Origin: Mycobacterium kansasii ATCC 12478
GTDB lineage: Bacteria > Actinomycetota > Actinomycetes > Mycobacteriales > Mycobacteriaceae
DNA: 64,000 nt
Assembly (NCBI RefSeq): GCF_000157895.3
Contig: NC_022663.1
Span: forward strand, 4,898,001-4,962,000
Direction of reading: 5' to 3'
The notes beneath the pieces are model-generated. The model had not been told where the DNA came from, made no database searches, and saw only the letters and a list, made by a program, of their open reading frames with translations. The position numbers and the translations under genes are program-made. Positions 34,575-43,400 of this stretch are shown here, piece after piece. The stretch's first letter is position 1. Each line of letters opens with the position of its first letter.

Positions 34575-35621
34575 TCAACCTTTCTCGGGCTTTTCGCGAA
34601 TTTCAAGGACGGTGTTCAGCGGCCGCCGCGGCGTGGGCGGGGGAGCGTCGTCGATTGGTGGCGTGATCCCCACGCGTACCAGGACTTGCGGCTCGCCGCG
34701 GTGGCCGATCAGGCCACGGACGAGGTCGCGGCTTTCGCTCGATTCGATGAGATGGGACAGCGTGCAGGTCGCCATGCCGGCCATGGTGCATTCGAGTAGG
34801 ACAGTCGACAGCGCTTCGCCGCACCGCAATACGTCCAGCCGAGTGTCTTCAGGTGTGGACAGCACCAGGATTTTCGACCAGTCGGCCGTGATCTGCGGGC
34901 GGCGCTGGTGGTGGCTTCGCACCGGGAAATCCCTGCCGACGTCGACCCGGAGGCGTTCGGTGTCGGATGCCAGCGCGCTCGGGGGCACACCCTCTGCCAA
35001 TGCGAACGGCGAAGTCCACCAGTCGAGTTCGGCATGATAAGACGGATCGTCACGACGCAGGGCTTCACTGTACTGTGACGCCTGCACCAGTAGTGGTCGT
35101 TGCTCGTCGGCGAGGACATCCAGGGTCGCGTCGTCGTCGTCGACGGCGGCGCGCAGAGCTGGCTCGAAAAGGTCCCAGTAACTGGGGCGGTCGAATGGAA
35201 GCCGATCGGTTCGGCGCTGCAGGATCGCCTCGGCCCGCTGTTGCTGGGCCGCGGTGACGTGATCGGTGGGGCGAAATTCGATTGTGGCCAGGTGGTCGGG
35301 GTGACTCGGGGTGGGGAAGCGACTGATGCTCGGCTGCCACTGCGCGGCCGCCATCGCGACGCGCAGGTGATCGAGTGCCGCGCCGCAGCTGATGAGTGCT
35401 TCACGGCCGGAATGGTCTGTGGCCCGTACGATTCGGTGGCGATCGACGAACAGGTGGACGGCGTAGACGTTGGCATTGCGCTCTACGACCCACCGCCACG
35501 GTTGACTGTTGTGCACCGACGGTGCTCGGCAGGCCAGCAGGACTGCGTTCGCGAGCACCTCGATGTCCACGACGTCGACGCTACGGGCCATTGGCTGTGG
35601 CTTGCTAGGGTCATTCGTCAT
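34575..35621 (-). CDS. Acg-type nitroreductase-like flavoprotein, Rv3127-like
   Basis: This 348-residue protein is a second Acg-family member. It has the signature CRAPSVHNSQPWRW, ISCGAALDHLRVAM and the C-terminal CTMAGMATCTLSHLIESSESR, then EPQVLVRVGITPP. It corresponds to Rv3127 in position and size. No ribosome site stands out at either the ATG at 35621 or the internal ATG at 35591, so the start is uncertain. It forms an operon with the Rv3129-like gene. I see no good DosR box directly upstream, only a palindrome next to the start. Confidence 0.88.
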   Translation of the reverse strand: MTNDPSKPQPMARSVDVVDIEVLANAVLLACRAPSVHNSQPWRWVVERNANVYAVHLFVDRHRIVRATDHSGREALISCGAALDHLRVAMAAAQWQPSISRFPTPSHPDHLATIEFRPTDHVTAAQQQRAEAILQRRTDRLPFDRPSYWDLFEPALRAAVDDDDATLDVLADEQRPLLVQASQYSEALRRDDPSYHAELDWWTSPFALAEGVPPSALASDTERLRVDVGRDFPVRSHHQRRPQITADWSKILVLSTPEDTRLDVLRCGEALSTVLLECTMAGMATCTLSHLIESSESRDLVRGLIGHRGEPQVLVRVGITPPIDDAPPPTPRRPLNTVLEIREKPEKG

Positions 35622-35622
35622 T

Positions 35623-35636
35623 TCGGCAAATGCCGA
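35623..35636. promoter_or_regulatory. 14-bp inverted repeat abutting the Rv3127-like start
   Basis: TCGGCA-AA-TGCCGA has perfect 6-bp arms and begins one base upstream of the start codon. On the transcript it would form a hairpin over the ribosome binding region; on DNA it could bind a repressor. It does not match the DosR consensus. Confidence 0.4.
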
Positions 35637-35755
35637 GTGTCATCGTGGTTTCACGGTAGTTGGTGGGCAGTTTGCTGACGCTGGTATCGGGCGCTTCGCG
35701 GGTGTCCGCGAGATTGGTGGCTCGAGGGCGCGCAAGTTCCGTCACCGACCGAAGA

Positions 35756-38020
35756 TCAAGGCAGGCTTGCGGATTCGTCGATGCCGACGCGCTGGTGCAG
35801 GCGCGCCAACGGCGCCGGCGCCCACCAATTCCACTGGCCCATGAGGTACATGAACGCCGGAACCAGGATCATCCGCACCACGGTCGCGTCGACCAGCACC
35901 GCTATCGTGAGCCCCAGACCGAACATCCGCATGAACGAGACGTCGGCAGAAGTCAGCGCTGCGAAGCTGATCGCCATGATCAACGCCGCGGCGGTGATCA
36001 CCCGGCCGGTGTGGGCCAGGCCGCGGGTGACACTGTCGTCATTGGCGGCCCGCCGTGCGGCCGGGGTCATGGCGGACGCATCCCGCATCAGCTGGCTCCA
36101 ATACTCGCGGATTCTGGCGATCAGGAAGACCTCGTAGTCCATCGACAAACCGAACGCGATGCAGAACAGCAACACGGCCAGGTTGGCGACCAAGGTTCCG
36201 GTGGAGGTGGTACCCAGGCCAGCGAGGTGTCCGTCCTGGAAGACCCAGACCAGCGCGCCGAAAACGGCCGTCAGCGACATGAAGTTGAGAATCACCGCCT
36301 TGACCGGTAACACGACGCTGCCGGTCAGCAAGAACAACAGGGTGAACGTCACCGCGGCGATGAAACCCAGCACCCACGGTATTCGGGCCCGGATGGCATC
36401 CACACTGTCGCGGTTGGTCTGGGCCAAACCGCCGAATTCGACCGCGCGCGCCTCGGGTGGCGGGACCGCGTGCAACGCGTCGAGCTGGGCATCTGAAATG
36501 TGAGAGTACAAGGGAGCCTTACTGTTCACGGTGAGAAAGGCGCTGCCACCGGCAACGCCCGTGGGCGCGTCAGGGGGCCCGACGGCTCTGCCGTCGGTAT
36601 AGGTGCCCTGCGGCGCCGAGACGTCCAGGACACCATCGACTTTCGACAGCGCGGCGGCGTATTGGCCGAGTTGGTCGGGCGTCAGGCCGGCGGCCTCGGG
36701 GATGACGACCTGAATGGATTTCGCGTTGTCGTCGGTGAAGTCGCTGCGCAACATGTCGCCGACCTGGCGCGAGGACGCCGACGCCGGTAGCACGCGGTCG
36801 TCCGGGTAACCCCAGCGGGCGTGCAGGAAGGGCGCGCCGAGGAGTAGCAGCAGCGCCACGGCGGCCAGTCCGATGGGTATGCGGTAACGCAAGACGATCT
36901 TGCTCGACCGGTACCAGAAGAACTGCTCGAGCGGACGCTGTCCGGGCTTGGGCCGCCGCAACACTCGGCGCAGGAAGCGGCGAAAATCCAGAGCATCCAA
37001 GCGGTCGCCGAGCAGGGCAATCGCCGCCGGTGCAACGATGATCGCGCTTGCCGCCGCGAACGCCACCGTGGCGATCCCGGCGTAGGCAAACGACCTCAGG
37101 TAGTACATGGGAAAAAGCGCCAGCGCCGCCATCGACAGGGCAACCGTCATCGACGAGTACAGCACCGTGCGGCCCGCTGTCGAGACGGTGCGCACAATCG
37201 CCTCGTCCCTGGTGGTGCCAGCGGCGACTTCCTCGCGGTAGCGGCTGATGATCAGCAGCGTGTAGTCGATGGCCAACGCCAAGCCCATGGCCATGGTGAG
37301 GTTGAGCGCGTAGATGGACACGTCGGCGGCGTAGGTGATCAACCGCAGCACCGAAAGTGAGCCCAGGATCGCCAGCACACCGACGGTGACCGGAAGCAGC
37401 GCCGCCAGCAACCCGCCGAAGGCCCAGACCAGTACGACAAAGCTGAGCGGTATCGCGATCAGCTCCATCCGCAACAGATCACGTACCGTCTGGTCGTTGA
37501 CTTGTGCGTAAATCATGGCCCCACCGCCGGCGCGAACCACCACCCCGCTGTGGCCGACGGCCACCTCATCTGCCAGTTCATCGGCATATTTCTGGGCATA
37601 TTTCTGGGCGGTGTCCTCCCCGCCCGCGAGGTTGGCGACGATCAGACCGGTCTTGCCGTCCTTGCTCAGCAGTCCCGATGAGGCGGTTGCCGGCTCGGTC
37701 CACAGCGAGGTGACGCTGAGGACATGCGGTGACGCGCGCAGCTTTTCGACGATGCCCAATGCTGCCGCGCGGGCCGAAGAGCTGGTGGCCCCCTGCGGCG
37801 TCGTCACCGTGATTACCAGCTGCTGGTCGCTTTGGTGGAATGTGTCGGCAAGCAGTTCACTGGCTCGCGCCGACTCCGAATTCGGGTCTTCGAATCCGCC
37901 GGCGGACAAATGGTCGATAACCGGGAGGCCGAACACGGCCGCGCCGATCATCACCAGGGTGACGGCCGCGAGAATGCGCCGCGGCGCGGCGGTGGCCAGC
38001 ATCGCGAGTCGGTGCAGCAT
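35756..38020 (-). CDS. MmpL/RND-family lipid transporter
   Basis: The start at 38020 (MLHRLAMLATAAPRRIL) gives 754 residues. The MMPL layout is clear: helix 1, a large periplasmic loop, a block of five to six helices with AMGLALAIDYTLLIISRYREE, a second periplasmic loop, and a second helix block with FGLSMDYEVFLIARIREYW. The paired Asp-Tyr motifs (IDYTLL and MDYEVF) are the proton-relay positions of MmpL3-type transporters. No MmpS partner is present. It diverges from the EthA-like gene and lies close to the PKS block, so it may export that lipid, but this is inference from position. Confidence 0.9.
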   Translation of the reverse strand: MLHRLAMLATAAPRRILAAVTLVMIGAAVFGLPVIDHLSAGGFEDPNSESARASELLADTFHQSDQQLVITVTTPQGATSSSARAAALGIVEKLRASPHVLSVTSLWTEPATASSGLLSKDGKTGLIVANLAGGEDTAQKYAQKYADELADEVAVGHSGVVVRAGGGAMIYAQVNDQTVRDLLRMELIAIPLSFVVLVWAFGGLLAALLPVTVGVLAILGSLSVLRLITYAADVSIYALNLTMAMGLALAIDYTLLIISRYREEVAAGTTRDEAIVRTVSTAGRTVLYSSMTVALSMAALALFPMYYLRSFAYAGIATVAFAAASAIIVAPAAIALLGDRLDALDFRRFLRRVLRRPKPGQRPLEQFFWYRSSKIVLRYRIPIGLAAVALLLLLGAPFLHARWGYPDDRVLPASASSRQVGDMLRSDFTDDNAKSIQVVIPEAAGLTPDQLGQYAAALSKVDGVLDVSAPQGTYTDGRAVGPPDAPTGVAGGSAFLTVNSKAPLYSHISDAQLDALHAVPPPEARAVEFGGLAQTNRDSVDAIRARIPWVLGFIAAVTFTLLFLLTGSVVLPVKAVILNFMSLTAVFGALVWVFQDGHLAGLGTTSTGTLVANLAVLLFCIAFGLSMDYEVFLIARIREYWSQLMRDASAMTPAARRAANDDSVTRGLAHTGRVITAAALIMAISFAALTSADVSFMRMFGLGLTIAVLVDATVVRMILVPAFMYLMGQWNWWAPAPLARLHQRVGIDESASLP

Positions 38021-38244
38021 CAAAGGTCTTCCCGTCAGGTTCGGCGGACGAACTACGCCACAAATGCTTCGCCGGGCAATTGCGACGGTCAATGGTGAAC
38101 ATAGAGGATTTAAGGATTTTGCCGGTCAGTTTGACACCAAATTACGCCACACCACAAACGTTGCCCCCGGTCTGGGGATTTGCACAGGAATTATTCAGCT
38201 CTTTGGAAGCTGTCAGTGACTGTCATGATTGATAGCATGCGGCC

Positions 38245-39714
38245 ATGACGGAGCACCTCGACGTAATAGTGGTGGGTGCCGGCATTTCGGGTGTCAGCGC
38301 GGCGTGGCACTTACAAAACAGTTGTCCCGGCAAGAGCTACGCCATCCTGGAAAAGCGCGACCGGATGGGCGGCACCTGGGATCTTTTTCGATATCCGGGC
38401 ATTCGCGCCGACACCGATATGTACACGCTGGGCTTTCGCTTCCGGCCATGGACCGGACAGGCCATTGCCAACGGCAAGCCCATCCTCGACTATCTCGAGA
38501 GCACGGCGGCGATGTGCGGCATCGACGAGCACATCCGCTACAACCACAAGGTCATCAAGGCGGACTGGAAAAGTGCGGAGAACCGCTGGATCGTGCGCGT
38601 CGAGCAGGTCAACGCGGGCAGCCGCATCGCGTCCTCGGTCACGATCTCCTGCTCGTTCCTGCTGCTATGCAGCGGCTATTACTACTATGAGCAGGGCTAC
38701 TCGCCGTACTTCGCGGGCTCGGAGACCTTTGCCGGGCCGATCATCCACCCGCAGTACTGGCCCGAGGAACTCGACTACTCCGGCAAGCAGGTGGTCGTGA
38801 TCGGCAGTGGCTCCACCGCTGTCACATTGGTTCCGGCCCTGGCTGATTCGGGCGCAAAGCACGTCACCATGCTGCAACGCTCACCGACCTACGTCATGGC
38901 CGAACCGGACCGCGACGCCGTGGCCGACAGGCTGAATCGCTGGCTGCCCGAAGATAGGGCCTATGCCGCGGTGCGCTGGAAGAACATCCTGCAGAAGGCG
39001 GCCTTCTACTGGGCTTGCCGGAGGTGGCCGCAGCGCATGCGAGCCCGGCTGATCGAGCTGGCCCGGCGCCAGCTTCCCGAGGGTTACGACGTGAACAAAC
39101 ACTTTGGTCCGCAATACAATCCATGGGACCAGCGGTTGTGCATAGCACCGAACGGCGATCTGTTCCGCACCATCCGTCAGGGGCGGACCGAGGTGGTCAC
39201 CGACACCATCAAACGGTTGACCGCAACCGGCGTCTTGCTCGACTCGGGTCGTGAGCTGCCCGCAGACATCATTGTGACCGCAACGGGATTGAACCTGCAG
39301 CTCTTCGGCGGTGCTACGGTGAGCATCGACGGCCGACCCGTGGACCTCGCCCGAACCATGACCTACAAGGGGATGATGCTCTCCGGTGTGCCCAATATGG
39401 CCTTCACGTTCGGCTACACCAACGCATCGTGGACACTGAAGGCCGACCTGGTTTCGGAGTTCGCCTGCCGACTACTGAAATACATGGACGCCAACGGCTT
39501 TGGAATGGTGGTGGCCGAGCGCCCGGGCTCAGGGGTCGAGGAGCGACCGTTCGTCGAGGACTTCACGCCAGGCTATGTGCTGCGCGTGCTGGAGTGGATG
39601 CCCAGGCAAGGTTCGCGTAATCCGTGGCGGGTCAACCACAACTACCTGAACGACCTCTGGCTGATCCGGCATCGCAAGATCACCGACGAGGGTCTACGGT
39701 TCGCGACGAACTAA
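38245..39714 (+). CDS. EthA-like Baeyer-Villiger flavin monooxygenase
   Basis: The 489-residue length and much of the sequence track M. tuberculosis EthA as I recall it. Features are the FAD motif VVGAGISG (residues 10-17), the early RMGGTWDLFRYPGIRADTDM, the Baeyer-Villiger fingerprint FxGxxxHxxxW read as FAGPIIHPQYW, and the NADPH site VVIGSGSTAVTL. No ethR gene is divergent; the divergent gene is mmpL. It could instead be a MymA-type paralogue. It oxidises ketones to esters and could activate thioamide prodrugs. Two TGTCA direct repeats 10 bp apart (38211 and 38221) lie just upstream and may be part of an operator. Confidence 0.88.
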   Translation: MTEHLDVIVVGAGISGVSAAWHLQNSCPGKSYAILEKRDRMGGTWDLFRYPGIRADTDMYTLGFRFRPWTGQAIANGKPILDYLESTAAMCGIDEHIRYNHKVIKADWKSAENRWIVRVEQVNAGSRIASSVTISCSFLLLCSGYYYYEQGYSPYFAGSETFAGPIIHPQYWPEELDYSGKQVVVIGSGSTAVTLVPALADSGAKHVTMLQRSPTYVMAEPDRDAVADRLNRWLPEDRAYAAVRWKNILQKAAFYWACRRWPQRMRARLIELARRQLPEGYDVNKHFGPQYNPWDQRLCIAPNGDLFRTIRQGRTEVVTDTIKRLTATGVLLDSGRELPADIIVTATGLNLQLFGGATVSIDGRPVDLARTMTYKGMMLSGVPNMAFTFGYTNASWTLKADLVSEFACRLLKYMDANGFGMVVAERPGSGVEERPFVEDFTPGYVLRVLEWMPRQGSRNPWRVNHNYLNDLWLIRHRKITDEGLRFATN

Positions 39715-39909
39715 CTCGTTCTTTCGGTACCGGCGCGTCCAACCTTGGGATCTGAGTCAAGGGGATTTGGCGACAACGGCTTTCGTTGGCGCCACGGCCG
39801 GCTGCCGGCAGTTGCGGCAGATCCCCAGCAGCGCGACCGATCGTGGCCGCGCGCTCGTCGGCATGGACGAGCCGGCCGGCACGCTGCCGCGGACCCGTTC
39901 AACTCGATA

Positions 39910-39951
39910 CTGTCAATCAGGGTTGACAGCGAGCCGACGCTGAGCTAACTT
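39910..39951 (+). promoter_or_regulatory. sigma-70-like promoter overlapped by an operator-like inverted repeat
   Basis: TTGACA at 39923-39928, a 17-bp spacer and TAACTT at 39946-39951 form a good housekeeping-type promoter on the plus strand. The -35 element is the right arm of a perfect inverted repeat, CTGTCAA (39910-39916) and TTGACAG (39923-39929), so a bound repressor would occlude it. The transcript would start about 440 bp before the PKS start, leaving a long leader. Confidence 0.5.
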
Positions 39952-40123
39952 GACATCGAGGACAGTTGCAAATGGCAAGGCTTGGTCCTGGTCACGACAC
40001 GTGCGCGAGGCTCATCACTAGCTGAGATCGGCGCCGGTGGCCCGGGCGCGCCGGTATGGGGTGCTGCGGTACGCACAGCTCGTTATTCCCATGTTTATGA
40101 CATATCTGCAAAGGAAGATCCGT

Positions 40124-40183
40124 ATGGAGGAGGAGACGCACCATCATAGCCCTGCGGCCGCGCCCAGCCTCCCTATCGGGTAA
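40124..40183 (+). CDS. possible 19-residue leader peptide upstream of the PKS
   Basis: AAGGAAG stands 7 bases before an ATG that opens a 20-codon frame encoding MEEETHHHSPAAAPSLPIG, with three consecutive histidines. Its stop overlaps the left arm of the hairpin AATCCC-TCTCC-GGGATT (40182-40198). A leader peptide with a hairpin resembles attenuation layouts, but no alternative antiterminator is evident. The PKS starts 219 bp downstream. This may be a chance frame. Confidence 0.3.
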   Translation: MEEETHHHSPAAAPSLPIG

Positions 40184-40248
40184 TCCCTCTCCGGGATTCC
40201 CGGTTGCATCCTCAGGTTGCCCAGATCGGTTCGCGCTGATTGCTGGAC

Positions 40249-40262
40249 CGCCATATATGGCG
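40249..40262. promoter_or_regulatory. perfect 14-bp palindrome upstream of the PKS
   Basis: CGCCATATATGGCG is fully self-complementary, with an A/T centre, and lies about 140 bp upstream of the PKS start. A second symmetric element, CCCAT (40281-40285) with ATGGG (40292-40296), follows 18 bp later. Both are plausible repressor or activator sites; no regulator gene is adjacent. Confidence 0.45.
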
Positions 40263-40402
40263 TAAGCGAGCCGTTATTGTCCCATGCCGTAATGGGGTAA
40301 CCAGACGGTTTACGGAACCATTTTTACCGGCGATGCGCTACCTGGCGAAGACGTATCGCTTTGTCGGAATTTCGTCGCCTTCTTCAGCATAGGAGTTACG
40401 CA

Positions 40403-43400
40403 GTGAGCCGAATTGCGATCGTCGGAATCGGATGCCGGTATGCCGGTGGTATCGACTCTCCGCAGTCTTTCTGGGACTTTGTGGTCAACAAGAACGACGG
40501 CGCCATTGGTGATATACCGGCCGATCGCTGGGACTACCGGCGCTTCTACGACTCGGACAAGGGCGCTGCCGGAAAGATGTATACCAAGCGGGGTGCTTTT
40601 CTGGACTGCGATCCGTGGCAGTTCGACCCGGAGTTTTTCGGTATATCGCCGCGCGAGGCCACGAGCATGGATCCCCAGCAGCGCCTGATCATGGAGGTCG
40701 CCTGGGAGGCGGCCGACGATGCCGGTGTGGCCGGTCGGCTCTCGGGCAGCGGGGTAGGCGTCTATGTCGGCGCCTTCAATGTCGACTTCTCGGTCACCAC
40801 CATGGCTGCATCGGCGGTGGCCCACATCGACATGAACACGTCGACGGCGGCCTCGTTCACGATGCTGTCCAACCGGCTGGCCTATGCGCTGAACCTGATG
40901 GGGCCCGCCCTGACTGTCGATACGGCATGTTCTTCGTCGCTGGTCGCCTTCCATCTGGCCTGCCAAGGTATTGCCAACGGTGACTGCGATATGGCTCTGG
41001 CGGGCGGTGTCAACCTCATGTTGCAGCCGGAGACATTCGTGTCGATGTGCAAGGGCGGCTTCCTGGCGGTAGACGGGCGCAGCAAGCCGTTTTCCGCCCG
41101 CGCCGACGGCTATGGCCGCGGGGAGGGGGCCGGGATGGTGGTGCTGCGCAGGCTCGAGGACGCCCTGCGCGACGGAGATCGCATCTACGCGGTCGTGGAG
41201 GCAACCGGGACCAACCAGGATGGCCGCACCAGCGCCATCACCGTCCCAAATGGCAAGGCGCAGGAGGCGCTGGCGCGTTCGGTGTGCGCACGTTCCGGCA
41301 TCGCCGCGCACCAGGTGACCTATGTCGAGGCGCACGGCACCGGAACGCCGGTCGGTGATCCGATCGAGCTGGGTGCGCTCGGTCGCGTGTATGGATGTGT
41401 TGAGGGCCGCACCAAGCCGCTTTCGGTTGGCTCATTGAAAGCGACGCTGGGACACACCGAAGCGGCTTCGGGCATCGCGAGCGTGATCAAGGGAGCTTTG
41501 GCGATCTACCACCGGATCCTGCCGCCGCAAGGCTGGTTTGACGATCCCAATCCCGACATTGCGTTCGACGAGTTGCGGTTGTCGGTCCAGGTGGAACCGG
41601 AGGCGGTCGATGCCGCCGTCGATCGGATGTCCGTGGCCATCAACGGTTTCGGTTACGGCGGCACCAACGCGCACGCGATCCTCGCCGAACTGGACGCACC
41701 CGTGGCGCCGAACACGCCCGCTGTGCCCTCGACTCGCCGCGATGCCGGGGTATTCCCGCTGTCGGCCCGCAGCGAGGCCGCGACGCGGAAACTGGCGGGC
41801 ACATACGCCGATCTGGTGGAAGCCGGTACCGACCCCGGCGAGCTGATCGAGGCGGCCTGGAGCCGCCGTGCGCACCACCGCCATCGAGCCGGGGTGGCGT
41901 TTACTGATTCGACAGAGCTCACCGAGCGCCTGCGGCAGATCTCATCTGGCGCCGCCCCGGTCGGTTCGGTGGTGGACAATTCCGCGGGCTTGGTCTTCGT
42001 GTTCTCCGGGATGGGCACGCAATGGTGGGCGATGGGCCGCGACCTGCTCAATGCCGGAGGCATATTCGCCGCCGAAGCCGCTCGGATCGACGCCGCCTTC
42101 CAGGAAATTGCCGACTGGTCCATCGTGGCCGAGCTGTTGCGCCCGGAGGAGGATTCCCGAGTTACGTCGACGGCTGTCGCGCAGCCGGCCACTTTCCTTC
42201 TGCAAGTGGCACTTACCCGCGAACTGGCCCAGTTCGGAATCGCACCCAGTGCCCTGGTCGGGCATAGCATGGGCGAAGTGCCGGCCGCCTACCTGGCAGG
42301 GGCGCTGTCACTGCACGACGCGCTGCTGGTCACCTACCATCGGGCGCGACTGCAGGCGACTACGGCCGGAACCGGCGGCATGCTCGCCGTCGGGTTGCCC
42401 TTCAGCGAGCTGGAACCGCTGCTCGGCGACGACACGCGCATCGATGTCGCGGCCATCAACGGTCCGTCGGCGGTGACGGTAGCCGGCGTCGTGAGCGAAT
42501 TGGAAGCTTTGGCTCAAACCCTCACCGACCGAGGCGTTTTCAATCGCCTGCTGCGCGTGGAAGTGCCCTACCACAGTCACCGGATGGATCCGATACTCGG
42601 CGAATTGCGCTCCGAGCTAGCCGTTCTCGCGCCTCAACAGCCTAAGGTCCCGCTCTATTCCACGGTTACCGCCGACGCGGTGACGGGTGCCCTGGACGCC
42701 GACTACTGGTGCGCCAACGTGCGGCAGCCGGTGCGGTTCGCCGACGCCATCAAGACGCTCCTGAGCGCGGGTCACCGCGCCTTCTTGGAAATAGGCCCGC
42801 ACCCGGCACTCTCGGCCAACATCCGCGAGCTGTTGCTGAAAAGCCATGAACCGGGAGCGGCAATTCCCACCCTGCACCGCAGCCAACCCGATGCCGAGAG
42901 TGTCCGCAAGACGATCGCCGAGTTGTACACCGCCGGTGCGCTTGACGCCAGCGATCTGTGCACCAGGGTCACTCCGTATTTCGAGCTTCCCCGGTATCCC
43001 TGGCAGCGCCAGCGGCTGCGCGACGAACTACCCGAATTCGTGCAGATGAAGTACGGGACCCACGACAGCTACTCGATGCTGGGTGACCCCGACCTTGACC
43101 ACCCGTCCGCGTGGGAACTCCACGTCAGTGGGCAGGCGCTCCCTTGGCTCGCCGATCATGTGGTCGACGACGCGTGTCTGCTCCCTGGTATGGCGTACGT
43201 GGATGCCGCGTTGAGCGTGGCAGCCGAACGCAGCGGGCTCACTTCGGCCATAGCCGAAGACATCCGCTTTGCCGCGCCGCTGTTTTTCAATCCCGCCGAC
43301 GGCGCCATAGTGCGCACCGAGCTCGATGCGGCAAGTCGCCGCTTCACCATCCGATCGCGCAGTGCCACCGGCAGGACATGGACAACCCACGCCACCGGCC

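Larger units (their letters stand above)
39715..40402. other. 688-bp regulatory region upstream of the PKS
   Basis: No full-length gene is visible. The region contains a TTGACA-type promoter overlapped by a 7-bp inverted repeat (39910-39951), a possible 19-codon leader peptide with a following hairpin (40124-40198), a perfect 14-bp palindrome (40249-40262) and CCCAT/ATGGG arms (40281-40296). The density of symmetric elements over one intergenic region suggests tight control of the PKS operon. Confidence 0.6.

Noticed and set aside
40310..41335. 341-codon minus-strand open frame over the PKS start
   Set aside because: It overlaps the KS domain in antisense and covers the promoter region; no recognisable protein features.
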